20,584 bases of DNA from Branchiostoma floridae. Its lineage: Eukaryota; Chordata; Leptocardii; Amphioxiformes; Branchiostomatidae. Below the pieces are notes generated by a model. That model made no database searches and was not told the origin of the DNA. It worked only from the letters and a program-made list of their open reading frames with translations. This document shows, piece after piece, positions 1 through 6,950 of the stretch (position 1 is the stretch's first letter; the number at the start of each line of letters is the position of its first letter). A program made the translations under genes and the position numbers. The stretch is from positions 1-20,584 of the forward strand of contig NC_049991.1 of NCBI RefSeq assembly GCF_000003815.2, in the 5' to 3' direction.

Positions 1-63
1 ATACTTGGCAGTGTGCGGTTTTCATCTTTCGATTCCCTACTAACGGACCTTTCCAACCATACC
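1..63 (+). repeat. Partial monomer at window edge, aberrant first bases
   Basis: The 3' end of a monomer, joined in phase to the unit starting at 64. From about base 18 it matches the array (GGTTTTCATCTTTCGATTCC). The first 17 or so bases (ATACTTGGCAGTGTGCG) do not align cleanly with the expected ATCGGATTGGACTGCG. Either the monomer is degenerate or the sequence is poor next to a contig end. Confidence 0.8.
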
Positions 64-496
64 AAGCTTGCTAGGCCGGAACTTAAAGCCTAAGCTACAA
101 TTGCGTTATTAAATGCCTACCCGGTACCGTGACAGGCGCTATGTGGTGTGTCCAAGAGGTAGCTAGCAGTTGCGCCCAAATAGAGTCCGTATACTCAAGA
201 ATATCTCGATAAGAAAGTATCGGATTGGACTGCAGTTTTGATCTTTCGATTCCTTACTAAGAGACCTTTCCAACCATACCAAGCTTGTTAGGCCGGAACT
301 TAAAGCCTAAACTACAATTGCGTTATAAAGTCCCTACCCGGTACCGTGACAGATGGTGTTTCCAAAAGGTAGCTAGTTGTTGCGCCCAAATAGAGTCCGT
401 ATACTCAAGAATATCTCAACAAGGAAGTGTCAAATTGGACTTCAATTTTGATCTTTCGATTCCTTACTAAGGGACCTTTCCAACCATACCAAGCTT

Positions 497-522
497 GCTA
501 GGCCGGAACTTAAAGCCTAAGC
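497..522 (+). other. Possible hairpin near monomer start (example unit)
   Basis: GCTAGGC (497-503) can pair with GCCTAAGC (515-522) with one bulged A, around an 11-base loop. The 5-bp core TAGGC/GCCTA is kept in most units, while the outer GC pair is lost where the sequence reads GCCTAAAC. It lies next to the 8-bp palindrome CAAGCTTG. No function is shown and the stem is short. Confidence 0.35.
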
Positions 523-700
523 TATAACTGCGTTATTAAGTCCCTACCCGGTACCGTGACAGATGGTGTTTCCAAAAGGTAGCTAGCAGTTGCGCCCAAA
601 TAGAGTCCGTATACTCAAGAATATCTAGATAAGAAAGTATCGGATTGGACTGCGAATTTGATCTTTCGATTCCTTACTAAGGTACCTTTCCAACCATACC

Positions 701-909
701 AAACTTGCTAGGCCGGAACTTAAAGTCTAAACTACAATTGCGTTATTTAGTCCCTACTCGGTACCGTGACACGTGGTATTTCCAAAAGGTAGCTCGCTGT
801 TGCGCCCAATAGAGTCCGTATACTCAAGAATATCTCGACGAGGAAGTATCGGATTGGACTGCGGTTTTCATCTTTCGATTCCCTACTAACGGACCTTTCC
901 AACCATACC
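701..909 (+). repeat. Chimeric monomer m14/m16
   Basis: The 5' half carries m14 marks (TTATTTAGTCCCTACTCGG). The 3' half carries m16 marks (ATCTCGACGAGG, then ACTAACGG) and is followed by m1, as m16 normally is. It also has a private GACACGTGG, shared only with the unit at 15317, so both probably descend from a single recombinant. AAGCTT is mutated to AAACTT here. Confidence 0.75.
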
Positions 910-1755
910 AAGCTTGCTAGGCCGGAACTTAAAGCCTAAGCTACAATTGGGTTATTAACTGCCTACCAAGTACCGTGACAGGCGCTAGGTGGTGTGTCCA
1001 AGAGGTAGCTAGCAGTTTCGCCCAAATAGAGTCCGTATACTCAAGAATATCTCGATAAGAAAGTATCGGATTGGACTGCGGTTTTCATCCTTCGATTCCT
1101 TACTAAGAGACCTTTCCAACCATACCAAGCTTGTTAGGCCGGAACTTAAAGCCTAAACTACAATTGCGTTATTAAGTCCCTACCCGGTACCGTGACAGAT
1201 GGTGTTTCCAAAAGGTAGCTAGAGGTTGCGCCCAAATAGAGTCCGTATACTCAAGAATATTTCCACAAGGAAGTATCGGATTGGACTGCGGTTTTCATCT
1301 TTCGATTCCTTACTAAGGACCTTTCCAACCATACCAACCTTGCTAGGCCGGAACTTAAAGCCTAAACTACAATTGCGTTATTAAGTCCCTACCCGGTACC
1401 GTGACAGGTGGTGTTTCCAAAAGGTAGCTAGCAGTTGCGCCCAAATAGAGTCCGTATACTCAAGAATATCTCGATAAGAAAGTATTGGATTGGACTGCGG
1501 TTTTCATCTTTCGATTCCTTACTAAAGGACCTTTCCAACCATACCAAACTTGCTAGGCCGGAACTTAAAGCCTTAACTACAATTGCGTTATAAAGTCTCT
1601 ACCCGGTGACGTGGCAGGTGGTGTTTCCAAAAGGTAGCTAGCGGTTGCGCCCAAATAGAGTCTGTATACTCAAGAATATCTCGACAAGGATGTATCGGAT
1701 TGGACTGCGGTTTTTATCTTTCGATTCCTTACTAAGGGACCTCCCGAACCATATC

Positions 1756-1965
1756 AAGCTTGCTAGGCCGGAACGTAAAGCCTAAACTACAATTGCGTTA
1801 TTAAGTCCCTACCCGGTACCGTGACAGGTGGTGTTTCCAAAAGGTAGCTAGTTGTTGCGCCCAAATAGAGTCCGTATACTCAAGAATATCTCGACAAGGA
1901 AGTATCGGATTGGACTGCGGTTTTCGTCTTTCGATTCCTTACTTAGAGACCTTTCCAACCATACC
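1756..1965 (+). repeat. Chimeric monomer m13/m4
   Basis: The 5' part matches m13 (CGTTATTAAGTCCC) and follows an m12 unit. The 3' part matches m4 (TAGTTGTTGCG, TTTTCGTCTTTCG, ACTTAGAG) and is followed by the 189-bp m5. The switch lies within about 1806-1851. This is the expected scar of an unequal crossover that removed m14 to m3. Confidence 0.75.
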
Positions 1966-2154
1966 AAGCTAGCTAGCCCGGAACTTAAAGCCTAAGCTAC
2001 AATTGCGTTATTTAGTCCCTACCCGGTACCGTGACAGGTGGTATATCCAAAAGGTAGCTAGCGGTTGCTCGACAATATCTCCACAAGGAAGTATCGGATT
2101 GGACTGCGGTTTTCATCCTTCGATTTCTTACTAAGGTATTTTTCCAACCATACC
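1966..2154 (+). repeat. 189-bp monomer, m5 type
   Basis: This unit has the same 21-bp internal deletion as 3419-3607 and 6762-6950 (GGTTGCTCGACAATATCTCC). It also has GGTATATCC and the TTTCTTACTAAGGTATTTTTCC tail typical of m5, here with CATCCTTCG in place of CATCTTTCG. Its start reads AAGCTAGC, so the HindIII site is lost and an NheI-like GCTAGC overlaps it. Confidence 0.9.
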
Positions 2155-2363
2155 AAGCTTGCTAGGCCGGAACTTAAAGCCTAAGCTACCATTGCGTTAT
2201 TTAGTCCCTACCCGGTACCGTGACAGGTGGTATTTCCAACAGGTAGCTCGCTGTTGCGCCCAATAGAGTCCGTATACTCAAGAATATCTCGACAAGGAAG
2301 TATCAGATTGGACTGCGGTTTTCATCATTAGATTCCTTATTAAGAGGCCTTTCCAACCATACC

Positions 2364-2571
2364 AAGCTTGTTAGGCCGGAACCTAAAGCCTAAACTACAA
2401 TTGCGTATTAATTCCCTACCCGGTACCGTGACAGGTGGTGTGTCCAAAAGGTAGCTAGAGGTTGCGCCAAATAGAGTCCGTATACTCAAGAATATCTCGA
2501 CGAGGAAGTATCGGATTGGACTGCGGTTTTCATCTTTCGATTCCCTACTAACGGACCTTTCCAACCATACC
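2364..2571 (+). repeat. Chimeric monomer m7/m16
   Basis: It begins as m7 (GAACCTAAAGCC, GCGTATTAATTCCC) and ends as m16 (GAGGTTGCGCCAAATAG, CTCGACGAGG), followed by m1. The switch lies within about 2430-2465. The unit at 9049-9256 has the same arrangement, so this hybrid occurs at least twice in the array. Confidence 0.75.
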
Positions 2572-2788
2572 AAGCTTGCTAGGCCGGAACTTAAAGCCTA
2601 AGCTACAATTGGGTTATTAACTGCCTACCAAGTACCGTGACAGGCGCTAGGTGGTGTGTCCAAGAGGTAGCTAGCAGTTTCGCCCAAATAGAGTCCGTAT
2701 ACTCAAGAATATCTCGATAAGAAAGTATCGGATTGGACTGCGGTTTTCATCCTTCGATTCCTTACTAAGAGACCTTTCCAACCATACC
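2572..2788 (+). repeat. HOR monomer m1 (217 bp)
   Basis: Carries a 7-bp insertion (CGCTAGG inside GACAGG-TGGTGTG) and the private marks TTGGGTTATTAACTGCC, CCAAGTACC and CAGTTTCGCCC. The KpnI site GGTACC is destroyed. Other m1 copies start at 910, 5915, 9257 and 15526. Confidence 0.92.
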
Positions 2789-2998
2789 AAGCTTGTTAGG
2801 CCGGAACTTAAAGCCTAAACTACAATTGCGTGATAAAGTCCCTACCCGGTACCGTGACAGGTGGTGTTTCCAAAAGGCAGCTAGCGGTTGCGCCCAAAAA
2901 GAGTCCGTATACTCAAGAATATCTCCACGAGGAAGTATCGGATTGGACTGCGGTTTTCATCTTTCGATGCCTTACTAACGGACCTTTCCAACCATACC
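2789..2998 (+). repeat. HOR monomer m2 (210 bp)
   Basis: Marked by AAGCTTGTTAGG, GCGTGATAAAGTCC, AAAAGGCAGCTAGC, CCCAAAAAGAG, TCTCCACGAGG and TCGATGCC. It is nearly identical to m9 except in the last 30 bp or so. The copy at 6132 matches. Confidence 0.9.
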
Positions 2999-3208
2999 AA
3001 GCTTGCTAGGCCGGAACTTAAAGCCTAAGCTATAACTGCGTTATTAAGTCCCTACCCGGTACCGTGACAGATGGTGTTTCCAAAAGGTAGCTAGAGGTTG
3101 CGCCGAAATAGAGTCCGTATACTCAAGAATATCTCGACAAGAAAGTATCGGATTGGACTGCGGTTTTCATCTTTCGATTCCTTACTAAGGGACCTTTCCA
3201 ACCATACC
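2999..3208 (+). repeat. HOR monomer m3 (210 bp)
   Basis: Marked by CTAAGCTATAACTGCG, GACAGATGG, GAGGTTGCGCCGAAATAG and CGACAAGAAAG. Copies start at 6342 and 19106 (the latter has GCGCCCAAATAG). Confidence 0.9.
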
Positions 3209-3418
3209 AAGCTTGCTAGGCCGGAACTTAAAGCCGAAACTACAATTGCGTGATAAAGGCCCTACCCGGTACCGTGACAGGTGGTGTTTCCAAAAGGTAG
3301 CTAGTTGTTGCGCCCAAATAGAGTCCGTATACTCAAGAATATCTCGACAAGGAAGTATCGGATTGGACTGCGGTTTTCGTCTTTCGATTCCTTACTTAGA
3401 GGCCTTTCCAACCATACC
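3209..3418 (+). repeat. HOR monomer m4 (210 bp)
   Basis: Marked by AAAGCCGAAAC, GCGTGATAAAGGCCC, TAGTTGTTGCG and TTTTCGTC. The usual ACTAAG is ACTTAGAG. Copies start at 6552, 16163 and 19316, the last two with altered 3' portions. Hand count gives 99 G+C in 210 bp. Confidence 0.9.
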
Positions 3419-3607
3419 AAGCTTGCTAGGCCGGAACTTAAAGCCTAAGCTACAATTGCGTTATTTAGTCCCTACCCGGTACCGTGACAGGTGGTATATC
3501 CAAAAGGTAGCTAGCGGTTGCTCGACAATATCTCCACAAGGAAGTATCGGATTGGACTGCGGTTTTCATCTTTCGATTTCTTACTAAGGTATTTTTCCAA
3601 CCATACC
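3419..3607 (+). repeat. HOR monomer m5 (189 bp, 21-bp deletion)
   Basis: Relative to other units, 21 bp covering GCCCAAATAGAGTCCGTATAC are missing after GGTTGC. It also has GGTATATCC and a TATTTTTCC tail. Matching copies start at 1966 and 6762. The piece at 19593-19740 is the 3' part of another copy next to a gap. Confidence 0.93.
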
Positions 3608-3816
3608 AAGCTTGCTACGCCGGAACTTAAAGCCTAAGCTACCATTGCGTTATTTAGTCCCTACCCGGTACCGTGACAGGTGGTATTTCCAACAGGTAGC
3701 TCGCTGTTGCGCCCAATAGAGTCCGTGTACTCAAGAATATCTCGACAAGGAAGTATCGGATTGGACTGCGGTTTTCATCATTAGATTCCTTATTAAGAGG
3801 CCTTTCCAACCATGCC
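3608..3816 (+). repeat. HOR monomer m6 (209 bp)
   Basis: Marked by AAGCTACCATTGCG, TTCCAACAGG, CTCGCTGTTGCG, GTCCGTGTACTC, CATCATTAGATTCC and TTATTAAGAGGCC. GTGTACTC is shared with 6951 and 19741. The m6 units at 2155 and 16373 have GTATACTC and ATCAGATTGG instead, so two m6 subtypes exist. Confidence 0.9.
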
Positions 3817-4023
3817 AAGCTTGCTAGGCCGGAACCTAAAGCCTAAACTACAATTGCGTATTAATTCCCTACCCGGTACCGTGACAGGTGGTGTGTCCAA
3901 AAGGTAGCTAGAGGTTGTGCAAATAGAGTCCGTATACTCAAGAATATCTCGACAAGGAAGTATCGGATTGGACTGCGGTTTTCATCTTTCGATTCCCTAC
4001 TAACGGACCTTTCCAACCATACC
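3817..4023 (+). repeat. HOR monomer m7 (207 bp)
   Basis: Marked by GAACCTAAAGCC, a one-base-shorter GCGTATTAATTCCC, GTGTGTCC and GAGGTTGTGCAAATAG (two bases short). Copies start at 7160, 16582 and 19950; 18472 is cut by a gap. Confidence 0.9.
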
Positions 4024-4240
4024 AAGCTTGCTAGGCCGGAACTTAAAGCCTAAGCTACAATTGCGTTATTAAATGCCTACCCGGTACCGTGACAGGCGCT
4101 AGGTGGTGTGTCCAAGAGGTAGCTAGCAGTTGCGCCCAAATACAGTCCGTATACTCAAGAATATCTCGATAAGAAAGTATCGGATTGGACTGCGGTTTTG
4201 ATCTTTCGATTCCTTACTAAGAGACCTTTCCAACCATACC
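4024..4240 (+). repeat. HOR monomer m8 (217 bp)
   Basis: Has the same 7-bp insertion as m1 but differs by TTATTAAATGCCTACCCGG, an intact GGTACC and CAGTTGCGCCC. Copies start at 64, 7367, 11672, 16789 and 20157. A further copy is cut by the gap ending at 18720. Confidence 0.9.
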
Positions 4241-4448
4241 AAGCTTGTTAGGCCGGAACTTAAAGCCTAAACTACAATTGCGTGATAAAGTCCCTACCCG
4301 GTACCGTGACAGGTGGTGTTTCCAAAAGGCAGCTAGCGGTTGCGCCCAAAAAGAGTCCGTATACTCAAGAATATCTCCACGAGGAAGTATCGGATTGGAC
4401 TGCGGTTTTCATCTTTCGATTCCTTACTGACGGACCTTTCCAACCGCC
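4241..4448 (+). repeat. HOR monomer m9 (208 bp)
   Basis: Almost the same as m2 but with ACTGACGG and a two-base-shorter end, CCAACCGCCAAGC, in place of CCAACCATACCAAGC. Copies start at 7584, 11889 and 17006. Confidence 0.9.
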
Positions 4449-4658
4449 AAGCTTGCTAGGCCGGAACTTAAAGCCTAAACTACAATTGCGTTATAAAGTC
4501 CCTACCCGGTACCGTGACAGGTGGTGTTTCCAAAAGGTAGCTAGTTGTTGCGCCCAAATAGAGTCCGTATACTCAAGAATATCTCCACAAGGAAGTATCG
4601 GATTGGATTGCAGTTTTCGTCATTCAATTCCTTACTAAAGGACCTTTCAAACCATACC
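4449..4658 (+). repeat. HOR monomer m10 (210 bp), atypical in this copy
   Basis: The 5' half is shared with the m10 units at 281, 7792, 12097, 14479 and 17214 (GCGTTATAAAGTCC, TAGTTGTTGCG). Those five have CAACAAGGAAGTGTCAAATT and a GACTTC-ATTTTGATC tail. Here the 3' part instead reads CCACAAGGAAGTATCGG and TTTTCGTCATTCAATTCC, so the 3' part looks replaced. Confidence 0.85.
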
Positions 4659-4868
4659 AAGCTTGCTAGGCCGGAACTTAAAGCCTAAGCTATAACTGCG
4701 TTATTAAGTCCCTACCCGGTACCGTGACAGATGGTGTTTCCAAAAGGTAGCTAGCAGTTGCGCCAAAATAGAGTCCGTATACTCAAGAATATCTCGATAA
4801 GGAAGTATCGGATTGGACTGCGGTTTTGATCTTTCGATTCCTTACTAAGGTACCTTTCCAACCATACC
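4659..4868 (+). repeat. HOR monomer m11 (210 bp)
   Basis: Marked by CTAAGCTATAACTGCG, GACAGATGG, CAGTTGCGCCAAAATAG, CTCGATAAGG and TTTTGATC. Copies start at 491, 8002, 12307, 14689 and 17424. Confidence 0.88.
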
Positions 4869-5078
4869 AAGCTTGCTAGGCCGGAACTTAAAGCCTTAAC
4901 TACAATTGCGTTATAAAGTCCCTACCCGGTACCGTGGCAGGTGGTGTTTCCAAAAGGTAGCTAGCGGTTGCGCCCAAATAGAGTCTGTATACTCAAGAAT
5001 ATCTCGACAAGGAAGTATCGGATTGGACTGCGGTTTTTATCTTTCCATTCCTTGCTAAGGGACCTCCCGAACCATATC
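4869..5078 (+). repeat. HOR monomer m12 (210 bp)
   Basis: Marked by GCCTTAACTAC, CCGTGGCAGG, GAGTCTGTATAC, TTTTTATCTTTCCATTCC and CCTCCCGAACCATATC. Copies start at 1546, 8212, 12517, 14899 and 17634. Confidence 0.9.
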
Positions 5079-5288
5079 AAGCTTGCTAGGCCGGACCTTA
5101 AAGCCTAAACTACAATTGCGTTATTAAGTCCCTACCCGGTACCGTGACAGGTGGTGTTTCCAAAAGGTAGCTAGAGGTTGCGCCCAAATAGAGTCCGTAT
5201 ACTCAAGAATATCTCGACGAGGAAGTATTGGATTTGACTGCGGTTTTCATCTTTCGATTCCTTACTAAGGGACCTTTCCAACCATATC
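5079..5288 (+). repeat. HOR monomer m13 (210 bp)
   Basis: Marked by GGACCTTAAAGCC, CGTTATTAAGTCCC, GAGGTTGCGCCCAAATAG and CTCGACGAGG. Copies start at 12727, 15108 and 17844. The one at 8422 is mostly N. GTATTGGATTTGACTGC is shared with 17844. Confidence 0.88.
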
Positions 5289-5497
5289 AAGCTTGCTAGG
5301 CCGGAACTTAAAGCCTAAGCTACAATTGTGTTATTTAGTCCCTACTCGGTACCGTGACAGGTGGTATTTCCAAAAGGTAGCTCGCTGTTGCGCCCAATAG
5401 AGTCCGTATACTCAACAATATCTCCACAAGGAAGTATCGGATTGGACTGCGGTTTTCATCTTTCGATTCCTTACTAACGGACCTTTCCAACCATACC
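5289..5497 (+). repeat. HOR monomer m14 (209 bp)
   Basis: Marked by TTGTGTTATTTAGTCCC, CTACTCGG, GGTATTTCC, CTCGCTGTTGCG, CCAATAGAG and CTCAACAATATCTCC. Copies start at 12937 and 18054. Confidence 0.88.
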
Positions 5498-5705
5498 AAG
5501 CTTGCTAGGCCGGAACTTAAAGCCTAAGCTACAATTGCGTTATTTAGTCCCTACCCGGTACCGTGACAGGTGGTATTTCCAAAAGGTAGCTCGCTGTTGC
5601 GCCCAATAAAGTCCGTATACTCAAGAATATCTCGACAAGGAAGTATCGGATTGGACTGCGTTTTCATCTTTCGATTCCTTACTAACGGACCTTTCCAACC
5701 ATACC
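5498..5705 (+). repeat. HOR monomer m15 (208 bp)
   Basis: Marked by GCGTTATTTAGTCC, CTCGCTGTTGCG and CCCAATAAAGTCC, with one G missing in ACTGCGTTTTCATC. The copy at 8840 has several private changes (CAATGGCG, GGTTTTTCC, GCTGGCTG, GCCCCCAATAAAG) next to a gap. The unit at 18263 is a hybrid. Confidence 0.85.
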
Positions 5706-5914
5706 AAGCTTGCTAGGCCGGAACTTAAAGCCTAAGCTACAATTGCGTTATTTAGTCCCTACCCGGTACCGTGACAGATGGTGTGTCCAAAAGGTAGCTA
5801 GAGGTTGCGCCAAATAGAGTCCGTATACTCAAGAATATCTCGACGAGGAAGTATCGGATTGGACTGCGGTTTTCATCTTTCGATTCCTTACTAACGGACC
5901 TTTCCAACCATACC
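5706..5914 (+). repeat. HOR monomer m16 (209 bp)
   Basis: Marked by GCGTTATTTAGTCC, GACAGATGGTGTGTCC, GAGGTTGCGCCAAATAG and CTCGACGAGG. It closes the HOR, and m1 follows. In copy 2 this position is filled by an m7/m16 hybrid (9049). Confidence 0.85.
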
Positions 5915-6761
5915 AAGCTTGCTAGGCCGGAACTTAAAGCCTAAGCTACAATTGGGTTATTAACTGCCTACCAAGTACCGTGACAGGCGCTAGGTGGTGT
6001 GTCCAAGAGGTAGCTAGCAGTTTCGCCCAAATAGAGTCCGTATACTCAAGAATATCTCGATAAGAAAGTATCGGATTGGACTGCGGTTTTCATCCTTCGA
6101 TTCCTTACTAAGAGACCTTTCCAACCATACCAAGCTTGTTAGGCCGGAACTTAAAGCCTAAACTACAATTGCGTGATAAAGTCCCTACCCGGTACCGTGA
6201 CAGGTGGTGTTTCCAAAAGGCAGCTAGCGGTTGCGCCCAAAAAGAGTCCGTATACTCAAGAATATCTCCACGAGGAAGTATCGGATTGGACTGCGGTTTT
6301 CATCTTTCGATGCCTTACTAACGGACCTTTCCAACCATACCAAGCTTGCTAGGCCGGAACTTAAAGCCTAAGCTATAACTGCGTTATTAAGTCCCTACCC
6401 GGTACCGTGACAGATGGTGTTTCCAAAAGGTAGCTAGAGGTTGCGCCGAAATAGAGTCCGTATACTCAAGAATATCTCGACAAGAAAGTATCGGATTGGA
6501 CTGCGGTTTTCATCTTTCGATTCCTTACTAAGGGACCTTTCCAACCATACCAAGCTTGCTAGGCCGGAACTTAAAGCCGAAACTACAATTGCGTGATAAA
6601 GGCCCTACCCGGTACCGTGACAGGTGGTGTTTCCAAAAGGTAGCTAGTTGTTGCGCCCAAATAGAGTCCGTATACTCAAGAATATCTCGACAAGGAAGTA
6701 TCGGATTGGACTGCGGTTTTCGTCTTTCGATTCCTTACTTAGAGGCCTTTCCAACCATACC

Positions 6762-6950
6762 AAGCTTGCTAGGCCGGAACTTAAAGCCTAAGCTACAATT
6801 GCGTTATTTAGTCCCTACCCGGTACCGTGACAGGTGGTATATCCAAAAGGTAGCTAGCGGTTGCTCGACAATATCTCCACAAGGAAGTATCGGATTGGAC
6901 TGCGGTTTTCATCTTTCGATTTCTTACTAAGGTATTTTTCCAACCATACC
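6762..6950 (+). repeat. 189-bp monomer, m5 type (HOR copy 2)
   Basis: Appears identical to 3419-3607, with the same 21-bp deletion and the GGTATATCC and TATTTTTCC marks, lying exactly one HOR period downstream. Confidence 0.93.

Larger units (their letters stand above)
64..2571 (+). repeat. Rearranged HOR segment (12 monomers)
   Basis: Units start at 64, 281, 491, 701, 910, 1127, 1336, 1546, 1756, 1966, 2155 and 2364. By diagnostic bases they read m8, m10, m11, m14/m16 chimera, m1, two unassigned, m12, m13/m4 chimera, m5 (189 bp), m6, m7/m16 chimera. The segment therefore uses the same monomer types as the canonical 16-mer but skips blocks. m9, m12 and m13 are missing near the start, and the order jumps from m13 to m4 and from m7 to m16. 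The unit at 1127 shares with the one at 14270 a TATTTCCACAAGG variant and a one-base deletion in ACTAAGGACC, which links these two rearranged areas. Confidence 0.85.
2572..5914 (+). repeat. Canonical 16-monomer HOR, copy 1 (3,343 bp)
   Basis: Sixteen units have lengths 217, 210, 210, 210, 189, 209, 207, 217, 208, 210, 210, 210, 210, 209, 208 and 209. The same ordered length series, with the same diagnostic substitutions, restarts at 5915. By eye, m1-m9 of the two copies differ at only a few positions, for example CTACGCC at 3615 versus CTAGGCC, ATACAG at 4141 versus ATAGAG, and CTGCGG versus CTGCAG at about 4191. m10 differs much more (see the conversion finding). No N lies in this copy, so it is the best reference unit in the window. 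Confidence 0.93.

Noticed and set aside
285-470. Recurrent 61-codon plus-strand reading frame starting just inside AAGCTTG, seen in many monomers (for example 2793, 4245, 6136, 17218), with read-through versions of 118-124 codons.
   Set aside because: It starts at TTG and stops at the TAA of CCTTACTAAG. It recurs because 210 is a multiple of three, and it is broken in the 207-, 208- and 209-bp units. The longer forms arise only where that TAA is changed (ACTTAG in m4) or, at 4282, 7625 and 11930, from a shifted frame running across the 2-bp deletion of m9. No protein family resemblance is seen.
2340-2573. Minus-strand frames of about 77 codons (2340-2573, 9025-9258).
   Set aside because: They are reverse-strand shadows of the same satellite units, arising where a one- or two-base deletion in m7/m16 hybrids shifts the frame. 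No coding support is seen.
3213-3587. Selection for a repeat protein encoded across m4-m5 (the same frame at 6556-6930).
   Set aside because: The two copies are identical because the DNA was duplicated as part of the HOR. Elsewhere the equivalent frame is broken by stops and indels, so there is no evidence of protein-level constraint.
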